Shown here one piece after another: positions 33,958 through 46,149 of a DNA stretch of 64,000 bases. The position numbers were made by a program, and so were the translations under genes. The notes under the pieces were generated by a model that had not been told where the DNA came from, searched no databases, and saw only the letters and a list, made by a program, of their open reading frames with translations. Source of the stretch: Eleginops maclovinus (taxonomy: Eukaryota > Chordata > Actinopteri > Perciformes > Eleginopidae); assembly GCF_036324505.1 (NCBI RefSeq), contig NC_086362.1, positions 15,282,001 to 15,346,000 on the forward strand, written 5' to 3'. The number at the start of each line of letters is the position of its first letter. Positions within the stretch are counted from its first letter, which is position 1.

Positions 33958-35845
33958 GTGAACTGATGTTTTTTGTGATTTTCAGCTTCTTTCAGTGAAC
34001 TGACGCCGTTTTTGCTTTTTTCAGCTTCTTTTACTGAACTGAGGCCATTTTTGTGATTTTCAGCCCCTCTCAGTGAGGAAAGCAGTTTTGGTGCCTGACA
34101 CACCAAAATGTTTCTAACTTTTTTTTCTGGTGCTCAATTCTCCCCAAAAAGCATGTACATACATGAATATCCAAGAGTACACATGAAAACTTGCAAAAGA
34201 AGTGGGTTGCCCTTATACAATTTGTGATTTCGATATTTTCACTGAACTGACGCCGTTGTTGTGATTTTCAGCTTCTCTCAGTGAGATAACACACTTTTGT
34301 CATTTTTAGCTTCTTTCACTGAACTGACTCTGTTTTTGAGATTTTAAGCCTATTTCAGTGAACTGACGCCGTTTTTGTGATTTTCAGCTCCTCTCGTGAG
34401 ATAAGACACTTTTGTCATTTTAAGCTTCTTTTCAGTGAACTGGGGTCTTTTAAAAAATATATATTTTCAGCTTATTTCACTGAACTGAGTCCGTTTTTTT
34501 GATTTTAAGGTTGTTTCAGTGAACTGACATCTTGTTTTGTGATTTTCAGCTCCTCAGTGAGAAAACAGTTTTGGTGCGTGAAACAACAACTTTTCTTTTT
34601 GGTGCTTAATTCTCCCCAAAAAGCATGTACATACATCAATATCAAAGTGTACACATGAAAACTGGCAAAAGAAGTGGTTTGCTCTCTTACAATTTGTGAT
34701 TTTGACATTTTCATTGGACTGACGCTGTTTTTTGAGATTTTCAGCTTCTTTTACTGAACTGAGTCCGTTTTTGTGATTTTCAGTGAACTGATTCCGTTTT
34801 TGTGATGTTCAGTTTCTCTCAGTGAGAAAAGCAAATTTGGTGCGTGAAACACCAACATGTTCCTAACTTTTCTTTTTGATGCTAAATTCTCTCCAAAAAG
34901 CACATGCGTACATCAATATCCAAGATTACACATGAAAACTTGTAAAATAAGTGGGTTGCTCTTTTACAATTTGTGATTTTGACATTTTCACTGAACTGAC
35001 GCCGTTTTTGAGATTTTCAGCTTCTCTCAGTGAGATAAGACACTTTTGTCATTTTTAGCTTCTTTCAGTGAACTGATGCCTTCTTTTTGATTATCAGCTT
35101 CTCTCAGTGAGATAAGAAACTTTTGTCATTTTAAGCTTCTTTCGGTGAACTGAGGCCATTTTTGTGATGTTCAGTTTCTCTCAGTGAGAAAAGCAGTTTT
35201 GGTGCGTGAAACACCAAAATGTTTCTAACTTTTCTTTTTGGTGCTTAATTCTCCCCAAAAAGCATGTACATACATCAATATCGAAGTGTACACATGAAAA
35301 CTGGCAAACGAAGTGGGTTGCTCTTTTACAATCTGTGATTTTGACATTTTCAGTGAACTGACGTTTATTTCTGTGAACTGATGCCTTTTTGTGACATTCA
35401 GCTTCTTTCAGTGACCTGAGTCCGTTTTAGTCATTTTCAGCTTCTTTCGATGAACTGATGCCTTTTTTGTGACTTTCAGTGACTTGAATCCGTATGAGTC
35501 ATATTTAGCTTCTTTCAGTGAAAATGTCCAAATCTCAAATAATGTAAATGCAACCCACTTTTTTTGCACGTTTTCATGTGTACTCTTGGATATCCTTGTA
35601 TGTGCGTGCTGTTTTGGGAGAATTAAGCACCAAAAAGAAAAGTTAGAAACATTTTGGTGTGTCACGCACCAAAACTACTTTTCCCACTGAGAGGAAATGA
35701 AAATCTCAAAAACGGCCTCAGTTCCCTGAAAGAAGCTTAAAATTACAAAAGTTTCTTATCTGACTAAGAAGCTGAAAATTACAAAACGGCGTCGTTATGA
35801 AAGAAAAGAAAAATTTAAAAACGCCTCAGTTTTATGGGAAATTCT
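33958..35845. repeat. Satellite-like repeat block, right part, with inverted end
   Basis: Same motifs as at 19,745-20,350, in at least four loose higher-order units (near 34,080, 34,560, 34,810 and 35,180). From about 35,515 the motifs appear as reverse complements (TTAGAAACATTTTGGTGTGT; TTTCATGTGTACTCTTGG), so the array turns round before the assembly gap. No gene is seen; short frames here are repeat by-products. Confidence 0.85.
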
Positions 35846-36345
35846 NNNNNNNNNNNNNNNNNNNNNNNNNNNNNNNNNNNNNNNNNNNNNNNNNNNNNNN
35901 NNNNNNNNNNNNNNNNNNNNNNNNNNNNNNNNNNNNNNNNNNNNNNNNNNNNNNNNNNNNNNNNNNNNNNNNNNNNNNNNNNNNNNNNNNNNNNNNNNNN
36001 NNNNNNNNNNNNNNNNNNNNNNNNNNNNNNNNNNNNNNNNNNNNNNNNNNNNNNNNNNNNNNNNNNNNNNNNNNNNNNNNNNNNNNNNNNNNNNNNNNNN
36101 NNNNNNNNNNNNNNNNNNNNNNNNNNNNNNNNNNNNNNNNNNNNNNNNNNNNNNNNNNNNNNNNNNNNNNNNNNNNNNNNNNNNNNNNNNNNNNNNNNNN
36201 NNNNNNNNNNNNNNNNNNNNNNNNNNNNNNNNNNNNNNNNNNNNNNNNNNNNNNNNNNNNNNNNNNNNNNNNNNNNNNNNNNNNNNNNNNNNNNNNNNNN
36301 NNNNNNNNNNNNNNNNNNNNNNNNNNNNNNNNNNNNNNNNNNNNN
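35846..36345. other. Assembly gap of exactly 500 N
   Basis: The run of 500 unknown bases is a conventional scaffold-gap size, so the true distance is unknown. It lies in the inverted satellite arm, where assemblers often break. Confidence 1.
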
Positions 36346-36397
36346 AATGCCTTCTTACTTGTTTGTACATAGAATGTTGGTAGTTCAACCATCCAAG

Positions 36398-36670
36398 TTA
36401 AATTTTCCTTGTCTTCTTTTCAGCATTCCTATTTCCACGAAGTGTAGGCTTAGAGTTAAAGCTGCCGGTGGCTGTGGCTGAGGCAGTGGATGGAAGTCTC
36501 ATCTTCTCTCTTAGTCTATTTATTAAAGTTTGTTTCCTTTGCTCGGTATCCTCTATCTTTTCACTTGAAGATAACTCCTTCCAGTTTCTGGCAAAGACAC
36601 GGTCTCCATATCAAGGAATAAAGGTAGAGAGTTTGTCTTCTCCAAGGAACTTTACAACGTCTTGATCGAT
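36398..36670 (-). pseudogene. Terminal exon of an unrecognised gene, possibly SAM-like, with one stop
   Basis: After a good acceptor (GTGTTTTAG) the minus strand is open for 90 codons to a TAA at 36,398-36,400, except for one TGA at 36,611-36,613. It reads QDVVKFLGEDKLSTFIP, stop, YGDRVFARNWKEL, then a Lys/Ser/Thr-rich tail. The IPxYGDR pattern resembles the end of a sterile alpha motif in some multi-copy fish proteins. Upstream exons would lie to the right, but I could not find them. Confidence 0.4.
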
Positions 36671-38243
36671 CTAAAACACAAAAGCAGATATAATGTCATA
36701 TTCACCTACTGGTAACCATCACACTCAGAAAAAGAAGGCTCTAAAAGAGTTCTTCACAGAGAGATTGATTTCTACATATAAATATTTGACTCTAGAGAAC
36801 ACTTTTCTCTTGGCACTTTTCTCCCCTATATCCAGAGGTGGTAGTAACAAGTTACATTTACTCCATTAAATTAATAACTTTTTGGATAAATTGTACTTTT
36901 AATGCAAACACTTTTGCTTTTACTTGAGTAATATTGTTCTAAAATAACAATACTTTTATTTGAGTAAAAGTTTTGGCTACTCTACCCTCTTCTGCCTATA
37001 TCAAGAACCTTTCTATTTAAAAAAAACACTGAAGGAACCTTTTGGAAGGAAAAATACTCATTTTATACTTGTGACATGAGTCAATAGTGCCACCTTGTGA
37101 CCAGAGTCAGCAATTACATGTAACTGTGCAGCTCACTTAAAATCTGCTTCACATTTAATTTATTTCACAACAATATTACACTCAAAAGAAAACAAAGAAC
37201 ACATTAGACAACTTTGAGAACTATCTCACACCAGTGGAAAATTATATTTAAATGAACGAACTACACGGCTACATATATTTGAGTAATGAGTGTTTTGAGT
37301 TTCTGTTTATTTCTGTGAGTGAGAAGGTAATGTATGTATGTATGTATGTATGTATGTATGTATGTATGTATGTATGTATGTATGTATGTATGTATGTATG
37401 TATGTATGTATGTATGTATGTATGTATGTATGTATGTATGTATGTATGTATGTTATTATTATGTAATTATAAGTGTTTAACATGTTATATTTCTGTTGTT
37501 CCTTTTTGTAGAAAACCCACACTCATCACTGTAAGCTCCAACTGTTATGCTTGTGTGCTGCTGAAAAGGAAAGGAAAGAAAACTGAAAGCATATCAACGT
37601 CTCTAAGCCTTTTATTACCCCACGTACTCTGAATTGTGGCCTCAAGTGGGGTTCTAGTCTGCACACCGGCGTGAACCTGGTGATAAACCTTGAACTAGTG
37701 CCCAGTCTGAAAATTACTATAGTAGTTTCTCCACTACAACCAGAGTGACATTAGCTGGTTTAAACTGGACACAATAACTGAGTCACCAGTTCAACCAGCT
37801 TGATACCTACATTACAGATCATAAAACCTTACAATAAATTAAAATAGATTTCTGTCAATCTTCAGACAAATACAGTTTCTATTCTATTCTATTCTTACAC
37901 TGGTCAAAGCTGTTTTTGTTTATTTGTTTTTAAGAGCAAGGGTGTGTGTCCAAACCGTTGCTGCAATTGTGTAGTTACCAGTATTAACTTAGGTCATATA
38001 AATCATTTTATGTCCATCTTGTGCAGGTAAATACATGTATTATGTCATTATCAATGTCCAAATTTATCATATTTATGATTCTACAGACTTGCAACAACCA
38101 AATTGGACCAAAATAGTTCTTCATTTGTCACTTTAGCATTAGCAGGCAATGCCTTTGAATATTGACTTAGATTATGTAGCTACTTCACCTTGTCCTCTGC
38201 CATTCTTGCCAGGTTCTCCTCAGGAACACCCCTTTCTCTCAAG
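36671..38243. other. Non-coding stretch, microsatellite and small repeats
   Basis: 36,835-36,990 holds a partly palindromic TACTTTTACTTGAGTAATAT repeat of a kind common in fish, possibly a small MITE. A TGTA microsatellite lies at 37,329-37,453. A TTCTA run is near 37,880. No supported gene. The final 8 bp (38,244-38,251) are the left target duplication of the next hAT. Confidence 0.5.
37329..37453. repeat. TGTA tetranucleotide microsatellite
   Basis: About 31 uninterrupted copies of the 4-bp unit. Long reading frames across it on both strands are by-products. Confidence 0.98.
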
Positions 38244-38251
38244 GCTTAGAG

Positions 38252-40998
38252 CAGGGGTCTTCAACGTTTTTCAGGCCAGGGACCCCAAAACTGATGGAGA
38301 GTTGGAGCAGGGACCCCCTACTATTAATATGGCATACAATTGTGTTTTATATTAAACGGGGCCTAGTGCAGTGTGTAAACATAGATACTGTTATTGTACA
38401 TTCAATACTAAGCTATTCAAATAATACACAGGTTAATATATTCATGTTTTTATTTTAAACAAGTGCAAGGTACAGTGTGGCCGTACCACTGCCATTTATG
38501 AACATATATCTTGCACACAACACAGGGCTATTAAAATAAATCACAATAAAAGTTTGAACTTTAAACAAGTGCAAGGTGCAGAGTGGCTGTGCCACTGTCA
38601 TTTATAAACAAACACTGAGCTATGAGATTTTAACACTAAACATGCATGAGGATGGGACAATCAATCCTCAAACCATCTGTGGATGGCACACGTACTCTCA
38701 CATCAGTGAGATGTCTGACCCTGATGAGCAGCACACAGCTGATCCAGCCTTGGACGGATGGAGGTTGTCAGGCAGAGGGTCATATCAGCCTCAGGCTGCA
38801 GCCTTGACCTGTATTTGTTTTTCAAGTAAGTCAGTGAGGAAAATCCACTTTCGCAAAGATAGGTTGTGGCAAAGGGCAAAAGGCTCATCATGGCTTTTCC
38901 TGCCAATTGCGGAAAGTCTTTCTGGCAAGAGATCCAGAACTGGGTGAGTGGTTTTGTGTCATATATGTGTCTGAACGTACTGTCAGTGGATAGTTCGATT
39001 AGCTGATCCTCCTCCGTCACTGTCAGGTGTGTGCCGTCTGCTGCGTTGTCTGTGAATGGAAACAGTATCCATGTCTTGTCCCTGCGCCAGGAGTCAGCCT
39101 CAGAAAAGTAGTGCCCAAATTGTCCCTCGAGCGCCTCCAAATGCGCAAGAATTGCGCGTGTAATGGGGGGCGAGAGCACAGCAGAATCTCCCAGCTCATC
39201 CACTGATGGAAACATGGAAAATATTTCCTCCCCGATTGCGCTCCCTCCACCTTTTGATTTTTTTTAGAAAGCCTTCCATTTTGTCATACAGTTGAATGGC
39301 ATGGGTATTGCGGCCTTGCATTGAACTGTTCAGTTTGTTCAGCTCAGCGAAAACATCAGCAAGATAGGCAAGTTTGGTGACCCAAACATTGTCACTGAAA
39401 AGTGCAGCCAGCTCTGTGCGCTTTTGGAGAAGTAAAAACTCCCGAATAGACTTGCGCAATTCCAGCACACGTGACAACACTGTTCCACGTGAAAGCCACC
39501 GAACCTCGGAATGGTAGAGTAGCGCAGTGTGTTCTTCTCCCTCAGCAGCACAGAGATTCGAGAAGAGACGTGTTTGCAATGCGCTCTTCTTGACTAGGTT
39601 GACTACTTTCACTACCGAGTCCATGACATCTGCCAATTCAGCGCTCATATCTTTGGCAACAAGTGACTCCCTGTGTAGCATGCAGTGCGTTCAAATCACT
39701 TGCGGAGACACATCCCTTACAAGCGCGATTAGTCCACTTTTTAAACCAGCCATGGCTCTTGCACCGTCAGTGCACAGCGCAATACATTTTGTCCACGGAA
39801 TGTCATTCTCTCTGAAAAAAACATCGATCACTTTGAAGATTTCAGAACTAGTTGTGCGTTGAGGGAGGCACTTACAAAACAAAAATTCCTCCTGCATTTC
39901 CTTATCATCGAAAAAGCGCACAAACGCCAGAAGCTGGGCGTCCTTCGACACATCTGTTGACTCGTCTAATTGTAACGCAAATGCATCTGCCAACCTCAGC
40001 TTCTCTATCAGTTGCATCCTCACATCAGATGCCATCTCGTCTATACGGCGAGCTATGGTTGTGTCCGACACTGGAATGGTTTTCAGTTTATTAATGTCAA
40101 TATCATTTCCATACATGGTTTTACACATATCGGTTGCTGAAGGCAATATTAAATCCTCTGCAAGTGTGTATGGCTGTTTCTTCTGGGCAATCCGAAGAGC
40201 AATTTGATAAGAGCATTTCAAAGCTAGCTCCCCAACTTTGGCTGATTTTCTGATCAATGTCTGTTGACCTTGGAGGGATTTGAGGCTAGCTTGGAAGTAT
40301 TCAACAGGTTTGTCTTTTAAGTGGCTGTGTGTTGTCTCCAAGTGACGCTGCAGCTTTGATGGCTTCATAGATTCATTTGAAAGAACAGTAGAGCAAATGA
40401 CACACATTAGAAACTCAATGCCATCTGTCTCCTTAAAGGTAAACCCGAACTTCAGATAATGATCTGAATATTTTCGTGTCTTCTCCCTTTTGCGCTTACC
40501 CTTATTAGCTGCAACATCTGCAGGCGCAGCAGGTTCTGCCTCGTCACTTGCATGTTCACTGGTGGATGGTATCTCGCTTGTGCTTGTTGATTTTTTCGCT
40601 CGAGTTACAAAACGATCCATTTTATATGTATGGTCTTCTCAATAATGTCGCTGCGTGCATCCCTGTGTCTGGGTCTTCAGTAAACTGGGGCCTGAATAGG
40701 CTCTCGTCCAATCACGGGGAACCTGACAGAGCCAGCGCATAGACATAATATTATGTCTATGAGCCAGCGTGTGTCACACGGCCTCGTGATTGGCACATCT
40801 GCCTCCATTTTTCCGTTCGCTATAATATTTTGGATTTGTGTTGTGCATTTAAAGACATTGCAATTTGTGGGAAAAAACGGTTTGTAAAAAATATATAAAT
40901 ATATAAAAAATTGTCTAATCAACCAAAGATTTCGCGACCCCCCTGCAGTACCTCCGCGGACCCCCTGGGGGTCGCGACCCCCCTGTTGAAGACCTCTG
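38252..40998 (-). mobile_element. hAT transposon (ZBED/BED-finger type) with exact target duplication
   Basis: The termini CAGGGGTCTTCAAC and, inverted, CAGAGGTCTTCAAC are flanked by the perfect 8-bp duplication GCTTAGAG (38,244-38,251 and 40,999-41,006), diagnostic for hAT. The transposase lies on the minus strand. The subterminal GGGGTCGCGACCCCC is a hairpin near the right end. Near the left end two ~50-bp imperfect direct repeats (TTTAAACAAGTGCAAGGT, near 38,454 and 38,559) may be binding sites. Confidence 0.95.
38703..40620 (-). pseudogene. hAT transposase, BED-finger type, one stop and one frameshift
   Basis: The intronless frame starts at 40,620. A BED finger (CVICSTVLSNES ... LQRHLETTHSH) is followed by the catalytic core: first Asp in ALQLDESTDVSKDAQ, second Asp in CTDGARAM, the RWLSRG motif, and a C-terminal CESGFSSLTYLKNKYRSRL region with the Glu. 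A TGA at 39,691-39,693 interrupts an otherwise continuous frame, and a one-base shift near 39,235 moves the last 170 codons. It resembles the ZBED5/SCAND3 group. It would cut and paste the element if intact. Confidence 0.85.
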
Positions 40999-41006
40999 GC
41001 TTAGAG

Positions 41007-41693
41007 AAACTGGTCCATAGTGATCTGTAGGATTCAACAGTAAAAGTAGTCATTATTAGCAGCTGCAACAAAGTTTTTCAATTCCTGACTGCTGGCCCTT
41101 ACACAAAAGAGTTGTCATAGTTCTTCTGATTATTTAATAGCCAAATTTTGATTTGACCATTGTAATGCTGTGCCACAAACCATAATAATAAACACGACAC
41201 ATATCAAAGCACTATTAAATGAATTAACCTATTCGACTTAGCCCCCCATTTTGAATATTTGCTCAAAATTGCACACCTCCTACTTTGACCATACTACCAT
41301 ACTTTGACTTATAACCAAGTGCTTGATTTCTTTTGAAAGCTGAGGATTACAAGCCTTGTAGAATATTTTGGTACCAATAGATTGACTGTGTCAATTACAT
41401 GAAATATATGGTTATTCATGGAAAGCTTTACATGTATCGATTCTTGAGACTCTCAGCTTTCAAATGATATACATCATTACTATGGTAGTTCATGATAAGG
41501 TGCAAACATGCATTTGTAGTGTTGAGTGTGGGGGGTGGGAGGCTCCACTGTCCCGTATTCGGGACGGGTGACTGGTGAGAGGTTAATAAACGTTTAATTA
41601 CGTCTACAATACATTGCTAAGTTAACTTTAGCCTACATTTACGTTACCTTAGCTGAAGCAGCCGGATAAATTGGAGTTTGTTAGCCTCTCATC
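41007..41693. other. Unassigned stretch between two hAT elements
   Basis: I see no gene. A short GC-rich hairpin-like CCCGTATTCGGGACGGG lies near 41,552. The last 8 bp are the left target duplication (CTCTCATC, 41,686-41,693) of the next element. Confidence 0.5.
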
Positions 41694-44600
41694 CAGTGGC
41701 GGGTTAGGGGGGGGCAGTTGGGCGGCACAGTTGGGCGGCACGGTTTAAATAGCACTCCGCAATGAGAAAATAACCCACAAAAGAGATTCAGTAGAATATA
41801 TTGAAAAACAAAAATTTATTAAACAAAAACACACTGCTCATTACAAACATTGGAACTAGGTTTAGATTAGTATTCAGACACATATTCATCACATTTGACA
41901 TTTATGTGCCAGAGTAGGCCCCACTTCTTGTAAAGAAATTTAGCCCTCCTCTCTTTCAAGCTGGCAAATTCCTCAATAACTCTCTGGTTAAAGTCAATCA
42001 TGTCTGTGACCAGCCTTTTTTCCATTGAGAGCATGGCTAAGGCATTCAGTCTCTCCTGACTCATGGTGTTCCTGAGGAAGGTTTTAATCCTTTTCAGAGT
42101 TGAAAAACACCTCTCAGCCTCAGCAGTGGTCATGGGAGTTGTGATCATGATTTTCAGCAGTGTAACTGTCTCTGAAAATACCTCAGATAGATTGTTTTCC
42201 ATGAACAACTGGAAAAGATCCACAGCACTACGGCAGGATCTGAATTCGTCTGTGCCATAGATGAGGCCAAGCTCTGTCTTCAGCTTGCCTCCATCCAGAA
42301 TTGGATAGGCCTTCAATGTGGTGGCCAAAGCAACTTCAGGGAATACCTTGAGGTAGCATTCAAACTGGTTGCCCTGCAGTAAGGTGGCACTGATGAGGTG
42401 GTCTTTGAAGGCAAAGCGTTCCTTGGTGTGTCCAAGTATGGTGTCACATACCTACAGATAATATATAGAGAGAGAGAGAGAGAGGAGAGACAGATAAGTT
42501 GTGGGAAATATCTATATCAGATCACTTAAAGCCAAGTCTTAGTCTGGGTTAAGTTTAGATGATTTATTTAAATCAGACCATAATCTTACACACCAAACTA
42601 CATCTCAAATAGACCCACACTCTTAGTTTGCATAGCACCAGGTCAGAGCAATCAAGCTTAGCCTTTTGTTTATGTTTAAACCTATCAGACTTGATTCTTT
42701 GCTTTTGTGTGTCTAAGAACCAGAGCTATCAGATTTGGTTCCTGGCTTTTGTTGGTCTAGGTGCCAGAGCAATCAGACCCTGATGGTTGGCCTATGTCTG
42801 AAGCCATGACATTAACATTTGTATGGCCATACCCCTATGGTCAAGCACACCCCCTACCACCAAAGAACTCAGTATTTCAGTCTCTAAATATTGAACTCCA
42901 GCCATGTTATTAACTCAAATATACTGTATATCAAACCTATTTGCATGGATTTAACACAGGCATCTGCTGATTTTGACACTCACCTCAGCAGCAATCCTTC
43001 TAGGCTCATCTTCCGACACAGCCCGGCGCTTCCTCGGCTGCTGAGAGCCACTGCTTTGCTCCACCACCATTGCATGGAGAGAATCTCTGTAAATAAAAAT
43101 AACAATAATTTACAAATCATGTTTATCTTATAACTATGGTACAAGTGAAAGAATGCACTGACTACGCTTACAGAATAACAATGAGATTACCTGATTTTTT
43201 TGTATGTCCTCTCGGAACTGCTGGATGCATCTTTCTATATGGACTGAATCTATGTCTCTCTTCTGGAGCTTGGCATAGAGGACGTCCACGTGTGGCATTA
43301 TTTTATGAAACAGTTGCAGGAAGAAGTTGAACTGAGGATCCTCCAGTAGCCTGATGTAGCCTCCTGCTTCTTGGCTGGTCTTGTCATCAAAGCCACCTGA
43401 TGCTCGAATTCTTTCAAAGCATTCAACGAGGTGTTCTCTTTGCTCAAACACAGTATTGACGGCACGGCTGTGAAAGTTCCATCTCACAGTGCTGGCTGTT
43501 GGTAGTCTATGGGCCACTACCTCATCAAGCACACTGGTCCGCTTGGGGGATCTTGAAAAAAACGCAGAAAATCCACCCAGGTCGGAAAAATAAGTTTTTG
43601 ACTTTGACTACGTGGGAGGTAGCCTGTTGCATGATAAGATTGAGCTGATGGGCATAGCAGTGGATATAGTGGGCTGTTGGGTAGTTGAAAAATAGACTGG
43701 ATACAGTCCAAGTGAGAGGGCCTTTTTCACAGTAGTCATCCCGGATTCTCTTCTGAACTCCTGAAGTGGCACCCCTCATTACACTAGCACCGTCATATGC
43801 CTGGCAGATGAGTTTACTTTTCTGCTCACCTGGGAGGATGGCAGCAAGGCGTTCTTTTAAAGCATCGGCAATGGTCTCTGCTGTAGCCGACTGCAGAGGG
43901 ATGAACTCAAAGAATCTTTCTACCAGGTTCTTATCGTTGATGTAGCGAAGCACAAGCACAAGTTGGGCTTGTGTGCTAATGTCCGTGGTTTCATCTGCTT
44001 GGATCGATAGAAAATCGCTGCTTTGAACTTCACTGATGATCTTTTCCCTCACAACAGACAGCATACAGTCAAGAAGTTCATTCTGGACTGTTTTGGATGT
44101 TCCCTTAAAGACAGTTGCGCTCTCCAGATGCTCTTTCAGTACACCGTCCAGTGATGCAACGACGTCCACCAAGCCACGAAAAATCCCTGGGTTCTCCGAG
44201 TTTTCGCTCTCATCATGGCCACGAAGGGCCAACTCAAAGGCACCACAGAACTTCACACAGTCTATTATTCTGGAGAGGATGTGTCGGTTTTTTCTCACCT
44301 CTTCATTATGTTTCCGAATGCCAATTCGGTATCCTTCATCCAGCTGCTCGGCAATGCTCAGTCTTCCAAAGAGGTTTAGCTTAAGACAGTTGGTTAGGTG
44401 GCTGCGGCCACATTCGTGCTTCTTACATTTTTGTGTGAAGTGCTTTAGATCCTTCATCCCGGTTGTAGTCCAAAGTGTTTCAGTCCCAGGACTTTGAAAT
44501 AACAGACAAGGGAAACAAAAAAAGGCATTGCTCACTGTACAACCAGCTAACCAATTCTGCTTAGCATACAAGTTTGAGGAGAAAGTCCGAGTGTAGGTTC

Positions 44601-45220
44601 TCCCGCGATCAGTGGTCGTCTGTTGAATGTTTAAATCCGGACGCTCGGGTCCCAAGTCTTTCAATTTCTTCTTTTCGACATCTGATAGTCGATGAAACGG
44701 TGTTTTAAGTAGAGCTTGCACGGAGTTCTCAGCCATCGATGTCGCCATATTCACTCAATCTAAGTTTCAGCTAGCTACGGTGCTGCTCTTTACGCTTGTG
44801 GTTAGGGAATGATAACGATGCTGATTCGCCGAAATAGTCCAATCGCGTATCTAAGAATGTCACATTGAACTAAGAAACAATGCCATTGGCTGTGGGCGCA
44901 AAGATTAGCGCCCACAGATCTAAGTTTCATCCCCCAATGAAAAGCTATCCTTGCTAAAATGACTGAGAAAAGTATAAACTCTCCTATAGACTCCCATGTT
45001 ATCGGCGCCCACGGACGGTAGCCGACCTGCCTATTCTCAGAAAAGGCGAATGGCAATATATTATGTCCGGACACATTTTAGCGGTTCTTGACAGTGGTCT
45101 CCCATACACATTTAACCCATAAACACGGTACATTTCTTATTTCAATTATGTTGTATATATAACGTTTTTTAACTCAAAAAGTCAGGGTGGGCGGCGCCCA
45201 CTATTGACGCACCGCCACTG
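41694..45220 (-). mobile_element. hAT transposon (TTF/ZMYM1-like) with exact target duplication
   Basis: The termini CAGTGGCGG and CCGCCACTG are flanked by the perfect 8-bp duplication CTCTCATC (41,686-41,693 and 45,221-45,228). It contains one spliced transposase gene on the minus strand. It inserted 21 bp from the left end of the 10.3-kb transposon, in that element's flank. A truncated relative lies at 17,236. Confidence 0.95.
41867..44754 (-). pseudogene. hAT transposase, TTF-finger/DUF4371 type, three exons, one frameshift
   Basis: Exon 1 (43,192-44,754) carries the TTF finger (NAFFCFPCLLF ... HECGRSHLTN), the first Asp (IQADETTDISTQAQ) and the second (CQAYDGASVMRG). Exon 2 is 42,983-43,087 and exon 3 is 41,867-42,452 with the hAT dimerisation region (AEAERCFSTLKRIKTFLRNT). 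GT-AG splice sites join them in phase. The only lesion I see is one extra base in an A run (T run on plus) near 43,594-43,598. An almost intact gene, resembling ZMYM1-like proteins of fish. Confidence 0.85.
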
Positions 45221-45243
45221 CTCTCATCTGATAACCGGTAGTA

Positions 45244-46149
45244 TGGGCTGAAATATGTGCCACCAGAAACTGAATTTGAATCATTTATATTTGAATTTGC
45301 ATTGCTAAACTTGAATAATTGCATTGAAAAACTGAATTTGAATCACATCATTTGAAATTGTATTGTTTAATTTGCATCATTGCATTGGAAAACTGAATCT
45401 GAATTGTATCATTTGAAATTGAATTTATTAGTTTGGAACTGAAGTCCAATAAAATTGGATCCTCAATGAAAATTCAACTCTCTATACATATTCACATTCA
45501 GTTCTCACAATTCAAATTCAGTTCTCAAAATTCAATTTCAAGTTACTGTGACAGACATCCGGGTAGTTGAAGGATGCAGAATGAGCAATCGAGCGCAGAC
45601 ACACAGGACTCCTCTTCGGCCAATCAGCACCTATGTTTTTTAAGCACAGTATGCTTTCTACCCGCCATAAAAACGGAGAACTCGCCTTGCCTTGACTGAG
45701 TGAGAATGGATTCGGCTGGGACAAATACGGTAATGGCAATTTAACATATATTTTAACGATCTTTTGTTTAACTGTTGTTAAGGTTGTAGCTATTTTGTAG
45801 AAACATTTCGTTTCGTCAGCGAGCATAAACAAATCATGTTTACAATTACATTAGACAACTAGCACGTTAGCATTGTTTCAGCTAACGTTATCATTTTAGC
45901 AACGCTGCAACGAGCGCTGGACATAGTCTACAAACAGCAGTGCATACAATAACGACACATATTCGTTTTTTACTGTCAGTGAATAGCACCGAGTGAAAGT
46001 CAACGTTTTCTTTATATCTAGTGACAGTGATCATGTCGTTAGCTCAGATAAGTACCGGTAAACTTAGTCAGAAGATCTAGAAATAGAAGGCATCATGCTA
46101 GCTATCTTGCCAGTCCCACCTGTGACTTGTCTGTCCAACCCCCCAGTCA
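45244..46149. repeat. Left terminal inverted repeat (~0.9 kb)
   Basis: Reverse complement of 54,652-55,533 and of 710-1,591, about 97% identical by eye with a few short indels. The outer ~300 bp is AT-rich with repeated AACTGAATTTGAAT and TTGCATTG motifs. The inner part holds a CCAAT box, a start codon and a first coding exon. It ends at CCCCCCAGTCA, where the two arms diverge. Confidence 0.92.
45620..45729 (+). promoter_or_regulatory. TIR promoter candidate and leader exon
   Basis: A CCAATCA box (45,620-45,626) precedes ATG at 45,706 by about 80 bp. ATGGATTCGGCTGGGACAAA continues to ACG and the donor GTAATGG at 45,730. The same layout appears reversed in the right TIR (box 55,151-55,157, ATG at 55,076, donor after 55,053). 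No TATA box is obvious. Earlier ATGs (such as 45,574) would form a short upstream frame. Confidence 0.55.

Noticed and set aside
35846..36345. Long open frames on both strands across this interval
   Set aside because: They are produced by unknown bases (N), not by sequence.
37329..37453. Regular short repeats resembling a CRISPR-like array
   Set aside because: It is an uninterrupted 4-bp microsatellite without spacers.
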